This document shows, in pieces, positions 11,772 through 23,900 of a DNA stretch of 64,000 bases. The DNA comes from Jacaranda mimosifolia (lineage: Eukaryota > Streptophyta > Magnoliopsida > Lamiales > Bignoniaceae): contig CM032131.1 in the NCBI GenBank assembly GCA_018894105.1, positions 19,387,578 to 19,451,577 on the forward strand, read 5' to 3'. Position 1 is the first letter of the stretch; the number at the start of each line of letters is the position of its first letter. The notes beneath the pieces are model-generated. The model made no database searches. It was not told the DNA's origin and was given only the letters and a program-made list of their open reading frames with translations. A program made the translations under genes and the position numbers.

Positions 11772-12960
11772 GTGGACAAACTTTCTGATGGTGTAGAAGA
11801 CATGAACTTGGTTGATGTTGTGTCTGAGGTCAATCAAGCTGAAAGTCCAAAGCAATCGGGGGTGGACACGAGGGCCACACGCCATTTTGCACTAGCAAGA
11901 ATATGTTTACAACATACAAGGAGATTGATGATGAAAACGTATTCATGGAAAATTCTTCAAGCTCCAAGGTGCATGGAGTTGGCAAAGTGATTCTAAAGAT
12001 GACATCTAGAAAAGAGTTAACTTTTAACAATGTGCTTCATGTGCCAGAAAATCAAAGGAACTCTGTCAAGGCTTATGTTGAGTAGGAAGAGATTCATGAT
12101 GGTCCTTGAGTATGATAAATTTGTACTTATTGAGAACGGAGTCTTTGTTGGTAAAGGATACTAGTGTGATGATCTCTTTAAGTTGAATGTAATGACCATC
12201 ATGCAAAAATTGTACCATCTATTGTTATTAATGATAAAATGAGTTTTTTCTATTTGTTTGATTCTCCTAATTTATGGCATCATCGATTAGGTCATGTGAA
12301 CTACAAGTCAATTTCTAACTTGTAAATTTAAGCATTTTACCAATAAATCTTAAATCAATTTCAAAATGCAAAGTGTGCATTGAAGAAAAAATGACTAAAG
12401 TTCCTTTTAAAACTATTGAAAGAAGTGTTGAACCCCTAAATCTAATTCACACAAATATTTGTGACTTAAAAATAGTGTAATTTAGAGGAGAAAAGAAATA
12501 CTTAACTTTCATTAATGGTTGCACTAGATATTGCTTTGTTTATTTACTTTCAAGTAAAGATAAGGCCTTGGAAGTATTTAAACAATATAAAAATGAGGTT
12601 GAAAATCAACTTGGAAAGAAAATAAAACTTTTCAAAGTGATATAGGTGGTGAATAGGTACACCTATTTGAAGAGTTTTGTGTGAAACGTGGAATAATCCC
12701 TTAAGTGACAGCTCCATCTGTACCTCAATCAAATGGAATTGCTAGGCGTAAAAATACCACATTAAAAGAAATGATGAATGCCTTTCTTATCAATGCTAGA
12801 GTGCTTCAAAATAAGTGAGGAGAGGCAGTATTAACTGCAAACTATTTGCTTAATAAGTTGTCCCACAAAAAACAAGAAAAAACACCATATTCAGAATGGA
12901 AAGGTCATCCACCTTCTTACTAATACCTTTGAGTATAGAGGTGTCTAGCCAAGGTAGAAG
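11772..12960 (+). pseudogene. copia protease-integrase remnant
   Basis: The protease active site is visible as VDTRATRHF (DTRA at 11865-11876, usual form D-S/T-G-A), so the invariant Gly is Arg. The integrase HHCC finger is recognisable as LWHHRLGHVNY (about 12274) and CKVCIEEKM (about 12367). The core holds HTNICDL where the first catalytic Asp is Asn, then QSDIGGE followed by a stop, then QSNGIARRKN where the catalytic Glu is Arg. Several frameshifts and stops lie in between. Two catalytic integrase residues and the protease glycine are lost. Confidence 0.78.
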
Positions 12961-13243
12961 TTCCACCTCCTAAAATGGACAAGCTAAGACAAAATACAAT
13001 TGATAGTATATTTATTGAGTATACACAATATAGTTCAACCTATAGATTCCTTGTATTCAAGTTCGATATAGATGACATTCATGTCAATACTATCATCGAG
13101 ACAATGAATACTAATTTCTTTGAGGACATGTTTTCTTGGAAAAAGGATGACAGACAGACTATAGTTAAGAGACCTCAAGAAGTTCAAGAATCGGATAAAG
13201 AGGAAAATGAACTTAAATGTAGCAAGAGAACTAGAATATCTAA

Positions 13244-13560
13244 GGGCCCATTTGGTTTTATTTTCATTTCTAATTTCCATTATCATCATTTCTAAAATTT
13301 GAAAAGTTAGTTAGTGGAAATGAGTTGAAAATGAGTTTGTATTTGGCTAGATTTTTGAGAAAGTAATGATTATGTTAGTTTTAATAGGTTATAGGTGGAA
13401 AGAGATAGAAAAAATTGAATAGAATGAGAAGATATATAGGTTATTAGAGAATGTGTTTTGAAAATGATGTTGGGTAAAAATGTGTAAAAAATGATGTGTT
13501 TCATTTCTGGAATTGTAAAAAATGTGAAAATAGGCTTTGAAAATGAAACCAAATAGGCCC
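13244..13560. mobile_element. Tourist-like (PIF/Harbinger) MITE, 317 bp, inside copia
   Basis: Flanked by TAA on both sides (13241-13243 and 13561-13563). Inverted ends are GGGCCCATTTGGTTTTATTT at left and GGGCCTATTTGGTTTCATTT at right (reverse-complemented), carrying on into TTCATTTC. TAA duplications and GGGCC..GTTTGG ends fit Tourist-like MITEs. If the insert is skipped, the copia frame TRISK before it continues with LFRSN after it, which dates it as later than the copia insertion. Confidence 0.85.
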
Positions 13561-13563
13561 TAA

Positions 13564-14319
13564 GTTATTTAGATCCAATTTTTTTACTTATATGCTAGAA
13601 AGTGAGCCATGAACTTTCATTGAGGCTACGAAAATGCCAGAAGTTCTATTATGGAGAGAGACAATAATAGCAAAATTGCGTCCATCATGTAAAACCACAT
13701 GAGAATTGGTAGATCTTCTTCCTGGAAATAAAACCTTAGGTACAAATGGGTTTTCAAGAGGAAAATAAACTGATAATATTATAGATAAGTATAAGGCGAG
13801 ATTAATAGTCAAAGAATATAGACAAAAGGAAGGTTTTGATTACTTTGACACTTACTCGCTAGTGACGAGAAGAATGCCCATTAGATTTCGATTGCTTTTG
13901 TTGCTATTGATAACCTCGAGATTCATCAAATAGATATTAAAATAATTTTCTTAAATGGTGACTTAGACGGGAGAATTTATATAGAACAAACAAAAGGGTT
14001 TGTGGTTCTAGAGCAAGAGAAAAAGATCCATAAGCTAATTAAGTCATTATATGGCTTAAAACAAGCACCAAAGCAATGGCACATAAAATTTGATCAAGTC
14101 ATGCTTGCAAATAGCTTTAGAAAAAATGAGTGCAACAAGTGCGTATACGTCAAGGGCACTACTACCAAGTATGGTATCGTATGTCTATACGTAGATGACA
14201 TGCTAATTATGAAAAGCGATAGTGATGTAATTAAAGAGACAAACAAATTGCTAAGTAGCAATTTTGACATGAAAGATATGAGAGTTGCGAATGTGATCCT
14301 TGGAATAAAAATTATATGA
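13564..14319 (+). pseudogene. copia reverse transcriptase remnant
   Basis: Conserved copia RT stretches in order: EPTTFIEATK-like start (with a stop), RLIVKEYRQKEGFDYFDTYS, IFLNGDLDGRIYIEQTKGF, SLYGLKQAPKQWHIKFD, and the catalytic YVDD box in CLYVDDMLIM (about 14188-14217). Then comes NFDMKDMRVANVILGIKI. The last 105 codons (14002-14319) are open, while the upstream part is broken by frameshifts and stops. YVDD is intact, but the protein could not be made whole. Confidence 0.85.
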
Positions 14320-14364
14320 ACTTTTGATAGGCTAGCATTGGCGTAACTTCACTATATAAAGAAA

Positions 14365-15138
14365 GTGTTACAAAAATTCTTGAGACAAGAAAATGGCCTT
14401 GTGAAGATTTTCATAGATGCGAATCAACGGCTTATCAAAAATAAAGATGAGGCAAAGGCTCACCTAGAGTATGTACGCATAATTGGGTGCCTCATGGACA
14501 TCATAAATTACATAAGACCTGATATAGCATATATTATTGGTAAGTTAAGTAGATTTACTAGCAATCTGAGTCCAAAGTATTGGACCACATTAAATAGAGT
14601 CTTAAGGTATTTGAAGCATACCTTAAGTAATGGATTGCATTGTACAAGATATCCAACTATAATAGAAGGATTAACATCTCCAACTGTAATACAAGGATAC
14701 AACAATGCTAATTGAATATCTGACTCCAGGGAAACTAAGCCACAAGTGGATATGTATTTACTTTAGGAGGAATGGCCATTTCATGGAAGTCCTCGAGTCA
14801 AACTTGCATTGCTAGATCGTCTAAAGTAGGCAAGGAAGCTAAATGGCTACGCCATTTCTTGGAAAATATCCCTAGTTAACCCAAACATGTACCTACAATT
14901 TGCATTCATTGTGATAGTCAATCTGCAATTAGTAGGGCACAAAATAATATGTAAAATGGTAAGTCTAGACGTATACGTCATAGATATAATACCGTTAGAC
15001 AATTGCTCTCTAATGGAATTATCTCTATTGACTATACGAAGTCAAAGGAAAACATTGTGGATCTACAAACCAAAGGTATAAATTGAGAGCAAGTTGATAA
15101 ATTATCAAAGGGGATGGGACTTAGGCCTATAAAATAAA
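14365..15138 (+). pseudogene. copia RNase H remnant
   Basis: Frames in this stretch show INYIRPDIAYIIGKLSRF, then YWTTLNRVLRYLKHT, then (after a stop and frameshifts) segments around [32 protein letters not shown] and YTKSKENIVDL. The end resembles KLSKGMGLRPI. These are the usual copia RNase H blocks, in order. It is broken and not functional. Confidence 0.8.
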
Positions 15139-15513
15139 TGAGACACCACAATGGGAATCGTACCTATGTAATTAGAGATCCCAAGAAATAGGTTCAAAGG
15201 GAAAAACAAGTTGTGTCTCAGCATGGGAGCACTGTGGGGGTATAACTTCCATTCTATTCCTATGGTAAGCGGACGGTGCCACCTGAAAAAGGTTAAGACT
15301 AAACTTTGCTTTTAATGGCTTTTATAACTTGAATCTTTAAGTAGGGGTACAATAGGAATCTCTTAATAAGAAGCTACCTTTGTGAGTAGGAATTGGACTG
15401 GTCCTATGAGAATTTTAAGGGTGAATTTTTAGAGAGTACTCATGAAGCCCAAGAGTTATTTAGGGCTAAAATGAACACAAACTATAAGAACTTAAACTGA
15501 CTATTGAGTTGAG

Positions 15514-16130
15514 TTGTGTGAAGTTCTATTGTCTTGTGTACACAAAATTGGAACAATTCAAAACATCGCGTTTACTAGTTGGCAAGTACATCTAATAGTT
15601 CTCACTAGGAAAGTTTTAAAGCCACAAGCTACCTATCCCAATGCAGTTTTGATCAAGCTAGAACTCTTTTGTGTGTTTGCATTATTTCCACCATCGCCGA
15701 GACAATATTCCATTTATGTGGGGGATTTTGAGAATTTTGGCAAAGAGACCCGTTTGATGACCCAACTTTGGCTCAATAATTGAGAGTTTTATACTTTATG
15801 AAATTTATAAACTTTTATGTCAATTTAAACTTCTATTTAAGGAGATGCTCATAGAATACTTGTTTACCAAAATTCATTAAGGTTTAAATGAGAAAATTGT
15901 TGCTAAAGTTGATGAGTTATAAGAGGATGGTAAGGAACGATAAGAACCAAAGGAATGGTAAAAGAAGCCATCCCACATTGGAAGAGAAAGCTAAAAGAAG
16001 CTCATATATGTAGGTTGGGTTTTGACTAAGGGGTTGAACCTCTTTCGGGGCTTCCAAGTCTTTTGAGGGGGAGGACCTACATGGGTGTAAGTTTGATCTC
16101 AAGAGCCACATTGGCATGCGCGGCCCGTCC
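15514..16130 (+). other. Possible second retroelement edge, no gene
   Basis: A purine-rich TTTATGTGGGGGATTTTGAG at 15713-15732 looks like a polypurine tract plus LTR start of another copia-type element, but no second copy of the following sequence was recognised. The short frames here have no known domains. Confidence 0.3.
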
Positions 16131-16593
16131 AACTAGTTGGCTCTGCCAAAGGGCATAGGTGTGGGCAAGGGCGCGAGCATGGCTGTGGATGCAGTGCAAA
16201 ATTTTTATTAAATTTATACGTAACCTCCAGAATATATTTTTATCAGCCATAACTCTTCAGATTTTATTTAACTCTTCCCAAAAAATTAAAGAGTTATGTC
16301 TCCTATGCCAACAAGTGCCATTGGTGTCTCTTGAAGTTGATTAGACCTGAATTTTGTCTTTTAATTCAAAATTCTATCTATTCATCTATAATTGAAACTC
16401 TGCATAGAGTCATGACACAACCAATAAAAAGAAGTGCCTAGAACCAAACCAGACCACTAAAAATCCAAAGCATACAATAGAATTATGTCTATTCACTACA
16501 CTAAACACATTATACACAGTCCATGTAAAGGAGTTCCAAGTCAGTAGAAGTTTGCCAATCCGAAAAAGTCATCCTATCTTGGGAGGTTAATTG

Positions 16594-17386
16594 TAGAGCT
16601 ATTTACCGTTCATATTCGTATCCATTTATGTAAAATTTATCTGCATCTATTTAAAGCGGATATTATCCATATTTGATTAGTATATATCCGATTATAAATG
16701 GATACGGATATGGTAAATGTGTATTCAATCTGTTTAATATCCATTTCGAATATGTATTTATTAAATAATATATTATTTATAATTTTAATAAAAATCTCAT
16801 AATCCATATATGTATATATATATATATATTATAATTGAAGAATTGAGAAGAAAAAAGAATAAATTTAAAAAATTATTGTAATGTAGAGAAAAAAATTGAA
16901 GAATAAAGTTAATCGACATAATTATTGTTGGTTGATTTTATAATTAATATACTCCAATGCCATTATTATTATTAAGTACTAATAATCAATTATAAAATCA
17001 ATTATTAATTAGAAATTATTCTATTTGTTTGATTATTTTTTTTTTAATGAAATTATATAGTTCCTTCTATTAATTAAAGTATGTATTTGTTATAAATTCA
17101 TAGATTCACGTATTTGGATATTTGTAAATAGATATCTAAATAATTATCATCGAATATGAATACAAAAAAATAATTCGAATACGGATAAATTTAATAAAAT
17201 ATGAATAAATTTGAATAATTATAATCGAATACGGATATATCTGAATTCGATCGATATTCGATGGATACGAATTCGGATATCATTTTTAAATATCCGTCAA
17301 ATTTATATTCGAATATTTGAAAAGTTAAACGGATACGAATATGAAAACAGTATATCCGATCTATTTAATATCCGTTTACACCCCTA
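16594..17386. mobile_element. hAT-type MITE, 793 bp, with 8-bp target duplication
   Basis: Flanked by the perfect 8-bp repeat GTTAATTG (16586-16593 and 17387-17394). Ends are imperfect inverted repeats: TAGAGCTATTTACCGTTC at left and TAGGGGTGTAAACGGATA at right (reverse-complemented). The interior is built of CGGATA and TATCCG motifs in both orientations and has no coding frame. Confidence 0.8.
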
Positions 17387-17591
17387 GTTAATTGTTAGGA
17401 GCCTTCTAACACCGTATGAAAGGTAATATAACCTTAAACGAACTGCGGAGCAACAGACCTCGACTTACTGTTTTTGTCCTGCATTCATCTTCAACAAGTA
17501 AGCTCTTTCTATTTACTTTTAATTAGTGTATTGATACTTTCTGTAAGCATTGAAGTTCTTCTTGTACTATGGTAATATTGTCTGCTTAAAG

Positions 17592-17645
17592 TTTATGATT
17601 CAATAACACTGCACAAGTACGCATGATTCTATCCTAATTTTCTAA
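17592..17645 (-). repeat. LTR-start-like block matching 10312-10366
   Basis: On the minus strand it opens TGTTAGAAAATTAGGATAG and stays close to the 10366 LTR start for about 50 bases (shared TACTTGTGCARTGTTAT core), then diverges. It may be the start of a diverged LTR running to about 17400. Confidence 0.45.
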
Positions 17646-17699
17646 CATATGTTGCCAACACATTTGGTTTTGCCTTGTTAGTGGCATGAATCTATTAGA

Positions 17700-19609
17700 T
17701 TGGTTCTAAATAAGTTCTGTTAAAAGCAAAGGCTTTGGGAACTACTTGCCACACTATGCCGTTTTTACTAGTCAAAAGATGCTGCGTGACACCTGATCTT
17801 GCTTGTTTGTTTGTTTGTATCTCTTAGTTAATTCATTTCCAAATTTAGTCAGAAACAGACAACTTACTTGCAAACTTGGGAATTAATCGTATTTAATTAT
17901 CAGTTTGCGATGCATATGGAAATGTGACCATGAGTTACATACAGATACAGGTCGGTCAAATCCTCACAATACATCAACTGAAGATCCATCCGCACATTTA
18001 TTAGTTTGCATTTGGAAACAACAGCTAATTAAATGCCAATTTGCAGATCCCTTCATCATATATATGCATGCAAATCATTAGTCATTATTACTAGCTAACA
18101 TCATATTATAATTGAATAAGATCAAAAACATTAATTCCTCTTGTACTTTAGGTCGTCTTAATTAATTAAACACCCTGGCACGTCAGATGGCCTTGTTGCA
18201 CCTTCAAATAAAATACAGTCAAATAATTAGCTAAAAAATGTGATCTGATGAAGTAATCAAATTCAAGAACAATGTGATGGAGAAGTAATTGGTTGTGATT
18301 AGTCATCATTTATAAATAATTAAGAGGGTGTTTGGATGAGTCTCAAAATATCTTCTAAAGATGATTGACGGTGTTACAATTAAGATCTCTTAAAGGGGTA
18401 AAAAAATTATATGTCTGAGGAGCTTATAAGCTTCAAAAATAAAATATTAAAATCTTATATTATAAGTTTCTTTAAAAAAATTTAATTATTTATAATATTT
18501 CAGTTATATAATTATAATTGGTAACATTTTATAAATTTTATGATTTTTTTTAATTCAAACACTTAAAAATACATTTTTAAAATAAAATATAGCGCCTTAT
18601 AAATTTAAAAATATTTTATGAAGTATAGAAGTTTATAAGAGACGTTTTTATATAAATCTAAGGCAAACATACTTTGAGTATACATGCATTAATTTAGCAT
18701 TTAGCAGGTAGAGTCACATGGGGTGACATGATTAATTGAGAAAGGGGAAGGGAATAACGTTAGTTGAAAGACTCCAGAAAATAATAGTTATCCTAATTAG
18801 TGGTAGTTGAGATGCATATGCGTGCTTGTGTTGGTAAGTCGGCACATGTTATATATCAACTCACTTAATAACCGAGGATTAACAATTATTTTTCAACCAT
18901 AAAAGAATTAATCATAGCATCATCACCACCACCTAATTTAAGTAAATATTATGTATATATATATATATATTGGTTAGTGTACAAAATGCATCTTCATCAA
19001 GCACGATGAGTGTCGAGATTTTGAGATCATCTACACTAACTGAGCTCCTCAAAATGACATCGAACTGGATCTTACTCTACACAAATATTTAGGATATCTA
19101 ACCTAACCACGATATATAACAAATATTAAGCTAGCTGAGATTGCTCTCAGTGAAGACCGTTCGATGCTTAATTTAGTTTATGGCTGAATGATAAAAATAA
19201 ATAAGAATCCGAATTAGAATTCAAGTAAGATATGGAAAATAGCTTTACGTGTTACTATGAAATTTCTTGCTTTATATTGATGGCAAAATGTCCTTTTTTA
19301 TACAGTCCAAGTGGTTCATCCAATTTACAAGATGATTTTAAGATCAACAATTCAAAAACCATGCCTTGGCCCGAGTCAGGTCGGGATACGGATAAGAAAA
19401 TACGTCGATATGTTAGTCATGTTTAGGCATTTTCAAAAGTTTCACCAGTATGATGATCCTTTTATGGAAAAACTGATGGATACGTCAAAGCCCATTAAAT
19501 TTCATGCATGCATGCCCCCATAATATTATATTTCCTGCAGCTCTTTGATGAAGGCTACGCGCGGCTGCCCATGTTTGTATCAGTTCATTGCCTGCAGAAA
19601 TCCAGAAAG

Positions 19610-19649
<40 letters not shown>

Positions 19650-20200
19650 GATGTACCAAAAACTTTGCATTTAGAGACTGAACCTGACAAATAATTTATT
19701 TGATGTAGATATATAGAGCAGCTGACAGTAGTTTCCCAATTAGATTGAGTTCTGAAATCGTGTTTGGATTGTTTGGGGCATGGAATGGCCTTTTATGGTA
19801 ATGCCATCTCCTGCGATTATTATCAGAGTAGACAGATGCTGGAAATCCCTATCCCTGTCTGGGAATTAGGAATCCTATCACATTTTTATGCATACAAACC
19901 AATGCTAAAACTCAAGGAATGGGCTATGGCCATTGGCCAACCACTCAATTCATACAATTTTTCAGCTCAATCCCATTCAATCATATATCATCAATGCAAT
20001 ATATGATGGCTGAAGTCTTGAAAGTTATAAGGCCAAATTAAAGGGTATAATTTTCTTGATGTACTTTGTCTCAAACTCAACTTCTCTTCAAATTCTTAAT
20101 GACCATTTTCCTTGATATTTGATTGGATAATATTACTGATTTTAATACCCAAACATCATTTTAAATTAAATTTTTCCTATGAAAGATGTCATGAGACCCC
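17700..20200. other. Intergenic DNA, no gene seen
   Basis: No supported coding region. It holds a (TA)n tract at 18955-18970 and a long (CT)n tract at 19617-19647. Motifs such as GGGTGTTTGGATGAG at 18327 hint at a MITE edge, but no partner end was found. The region lies 3' of the Aux/IAA gene. Confidence 0.45.
19617..19647. repeat. (CT)n microsatellite
   Basis: Unbroken CT run of about 30 bases. Confidence 0.9.
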
Positions 20201-20222
20201 CAAATTATGTAATATGAATATT

Positions 20223-20393
20223 TTAGATCCTCTATTTCATATCGTGTTTCATCTCATATTCCAACTTACTATATTTATATCAAGTGTATTTAATTTTCAA
20301 CTAATTATTCTATAATGAAACACTAGATGCACCTGACATATCTTTATAAAATAAAATAAAAAATTAAATACGAAGTTAAATAGAGGATTCCAA
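20223..20393. mobile_element. Small MITE candidate with TIRs
   Basis: The left end TAGATCCTCTATTTCATATC and the right end (reverse-complemented) GGAATCCTCTATTTAACTTC are inverted repeats of about 25 bases around a short AT core. A related sequence lies at 5100-5400. The target duplication is not clear. Confidence 0.45.
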
Positions 20394-20879
20394 AATATGA
20401 GGCCCCCTACATAACCATACATGCACCCTGTTTTCAGAAATTATTCATTATTGGCCGTAAAATAGGAAGGTGAAACTTATGAAAACTCGCTATAACTAGC
20501 CGTGCATCACTGTGGAAATTATTCATTGCCAAGAAGAAATCATCCCAAGAGTGTGAAACTTACCAAAGAAACACAAAGATAAAGGCTGGGCTAACAGCCA
20601 ATTCATCAATCTTTCAATTACACACATAATTAATTAATTTAGCAAGAAATACACTTTACAAACTAATAACCCTCTTAAGGGAATACACATATATATATAA
20701 ATAGGACTACACAACACATTACATAAAGTGTCACACAAATGCCCAGTATAGGGTCTTAGGATTACAAACTTTAGAAGAAATTAATAGCAACACTTGCAAT
20801 ATAGAAGAAACATAATGACAACGAGATAAAGCATCTGGCCATGATCTCATATCCAAAACCAACAAATATATTTCATTCC

Positions 20880-20978
20880 TTTCACTTCGACAGGAGCCCA
20901 ACACTGACTTGTTTACGACTCCTTAGGTATCGTCCATCCTGTGCTGCTGGACTGGAAAAAGATCATGTTTATTGAGTG
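20880..20978 (-). other. Probable 3' UTR of the Aux/IAA gene
   Basis: Directly follows the TAG stop (20981-20979). The minus strand carries CACTCAATAAACATG just after the stop, containing AATAAA at about 20972-20967, a possible near polyadenylation signal. The real cleavage site is unknown. Confidence 0.4.
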
Positions 20979-23900
20979 CTACTTCTTGCTTTGACATTTT
21001 TCCATTGCTCTTGGGGCTGCACATAAATTCGTCAATACCATTAGATAAATCACTTTTATTCTAATAAAACTCAGATAACACCAACAGCAAAACTAGCTAG
21101 GTCACAAAAATTTAACTTGGAGGCCAGAATTGTGAACAAACAAGGTAGCTGTAATGTAAGTCGCTCCCTACCCCACTAGCTGAGGCAGACTTTTGAAATA
21201 TTTTTCTCTTGAATCTTTTAACCGGAGAAATGCATGCGATGATTGGTCGGAAGAAAACGTTATATAGGTTAAATGCAATTAATCCAATGTGAAACAGGTA
21301 AAATGCATGATAAAATTCCCCTTCGACAAAATCAATAGGCAAAATTTACTTCCTTAGGGGAGCGAGCAAGAAGCATGGGTAGTTTTGGGGGCTGTGCAGG
21401 GACAAGGGATGGGGGGGGAAAGTGACTATTTGCTGGTGGCGTTGGGTGGGGCTGGGCAGGGTGCCTCGCCTGGGGTGTTGGGGGGGGGGGGGGGGGGGGG
21501 AGGGGGGGGATGGGCAGTCAGATGGGCAAGCTATTGTGTGGGTGAGGGGATGAAGAACAAAATGAGACTGTAATACATAGAGGAAGTGAAAGCGCCTTAG
21601 CCTTTTTCGTACAAAATACAAGGCTAATTAGGCTATTGATATATTTTTCTCTATGGCTATTGTTTTTGTTCACTGAGACTTTTTTGCCATTTACTTCTTA
21701 CGCAAGGTTGACAATTGCATTTAGTGGATGCTTACAAGAACTTTTGCTTTTGGAAAGTGAAAATTGTTGAAAAAGTTGTAGAAAGGGGAAGTAGTGAAAG
21801 TCAGAAGTATTTCCAAAATAATAGTGAAATATAGGAAAAATAGAAGTTGAGTGTTTTGGGAAAGAAAAAAAAAGTAGCTAAAGCTTTAATTATTTAACAA
21901 AATGACTAATATAACTATCAAATGCCAACAAGAAACCCTTAATCGGGATTATGAAATATAGTTAGAGCCTTAGAGGATAAAAATGTTTTAAACAACTTTC
22001 AACTGTTTATTAAAAAACCAAGAAGTCCGCAGAAGTTATGCCCCAAGGTTGCAATTAGCTTTTAGCTCTTTTTTCGCTAAACTTTAGAGATTTAAAAGCA
22101 GAAGTTTCAGTTCCAAACACTACAAAGAACCTAAATTTCTACTAAAAGCTAAAGAAAAACTTGGCAAAAGCTCCTGAAAATACTCTCTTAACCCAATATT
22201 GTAATCCTTAGTCTAGGAAGCTCTTAATTTTTATGGGCTGGATATAAGAGTCGAACTGAATCTTGTTAGAGGGGCTCAAGATTAGCACTAGTCTCCAATT
22301 GTTTCATCCACTGATCACAGGCATACAAAACAAATGCAGAAGGCATCCATGACAGTCATAATTCAGGTCTTCAACAACTTCCAGATTAGACAAGAATAGT
22401 GCACTTGAATCATATTTATGAGTATTACTTTGTAGATTGTAATGCAAGTTTATTAAATAAACTACATAAATATTGTATGGATATTTTCACATTTTGTAAT
22501 GAACATCCTACTTTAAAATGGGGGAACTTTGCTATGACTGATAACTTAGCTCCAAAGCTATGTATGAACATCTCCACCATTACTGGATCAAATATCCAAT
22601 GTAACATGTAGCCATTACCACAATTAGAGAGAATAATGCAAAGATAGGTCCTTTTAACAACTTATTTTTATAGTTTTGATCTGATAGTTAATAATAAATA
22701 CTGTGAATGGCCATAAATATGAGAAAAATCAAAAGAGCTCAGATTCTTTCAGACTAGGAAAACACACACACACACACACACACACCCCAAATAAGAGAGA
22801 ATAAGTTTGAATTGGTAACAAGAGTTCATTCAGTTTCCCCGGACAACAAAATATCTACTCACCTAGTCCAATAGCATCTGAACTCTTCATGATTCTCAGC
22901 CTCTTACATGTATCAATGAACATCCTGTAAGCAACGCAAAATGAGATTACATTCCCATTGCACAACTTACAAAAGAATGCTTCTTGCATATTTGAAGAAC
23001 TATCTTGATATCAACGGGAAAAGCGAGAATCTAAATATGAAAAACAACCAGAAGAATACGTTAGGCTTCACCTATGTCAAGAACTTCATTCACTTCTGTT
23101 GCAGCAATACATAGAAAATCAATAAGCCAAACTATACCACAATGGTTGTCGATGGGTTTTAGAAACAAAATAAGAATGCTACTTCCTTAATATCCAAGTA
23201 AAACTCCTGTCACTTGGTTTACCAGATATGAAGTATTGCAACTCATAAAACAAGCAAGGTCCCCCCAAACTTACGTGTTCCATCGCTTTACGGCCTAAAG
23301 CAAAAAAATAGTTTTTCAACACCCTAAACATGTTAGATTTATCTTTTTTCCACTTAAGGCCTGTTTCTGGTGGAATATTCTACAACAATCCCTTCACGTG
23401 CATGGCATGCATTGATCTTAATGGCCAAACTGTCAAATCGCATTCAGTTAATCCGAACTTCACTCCCCAACCCCCCAACCCACCAGGAAGACAGAGCCCG
23501 CTCTGGTAACAGCAGAGTGGTGACAAAGTATTCATGGACTATCAGTCGTAGCAAAAGTTAATAACGAAATTAGGCAGGGTAATTTTAAACAAAAAGCATT
23601 TCTGGACTTACTTTCCATCCATGTTTTCTTTAAAAATGCCCCTGCGCTTAATTTCAATTTATTCCAAGACTACAGCCCTATCATTTATTCCCATATATGA
23701 CCCTGAATGAGCAAAGGCAGTAATTTCTGCAAAGTGTAAACTCCACTTCTTTATCTGTAATTGTTCCCAACTATGAATAATATATCTTTGAGCAAGTAAC
23801 TTATTCAAGAACCCTTGTGCTTTGTTTGGTTTAAGGATTTTAGTGAGGAAAGAAAAATGAAAGGAAACACAAAAATAAAATCAAAGAAACATAAAATATC

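Larger units (their letters stand above)
10869..15290 (+). mobile_element. Degenerate Ty1/copia retrotransposon (gag-PR-INT-RT-RH)
   Basis: The internal domain order gag, protease, integrase, reverse transcriptase, RNase H is diagnostic of Ty1/copia. All parts are broken by stops and frameshifts. Many stops are TAG or TGA where CAG, CGA or TGG is expected, as methylated-C deamination produces. The 3' side has a purine tract (GCATGGGAGCACTGTGGGGG, about 15220-15240) that may be the polypurine tract and LTR start, but no matching 5' LTR was found. A Tourist-like MITE interrupts it at 13244-13560. Confidence 0.85.

Noticed and set aside
18310..18680. MITE starting GGGTGTTTGGATGAG
   Set aside because: The proposed right end (GGCAAACATAC) pairs over too few bases, and no target duplication is seen.
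21346..21621. Pro-rich frame opposite the G tract
   Set aside because: Low-complexity product of the G homopolymer inside an intron; no domain.
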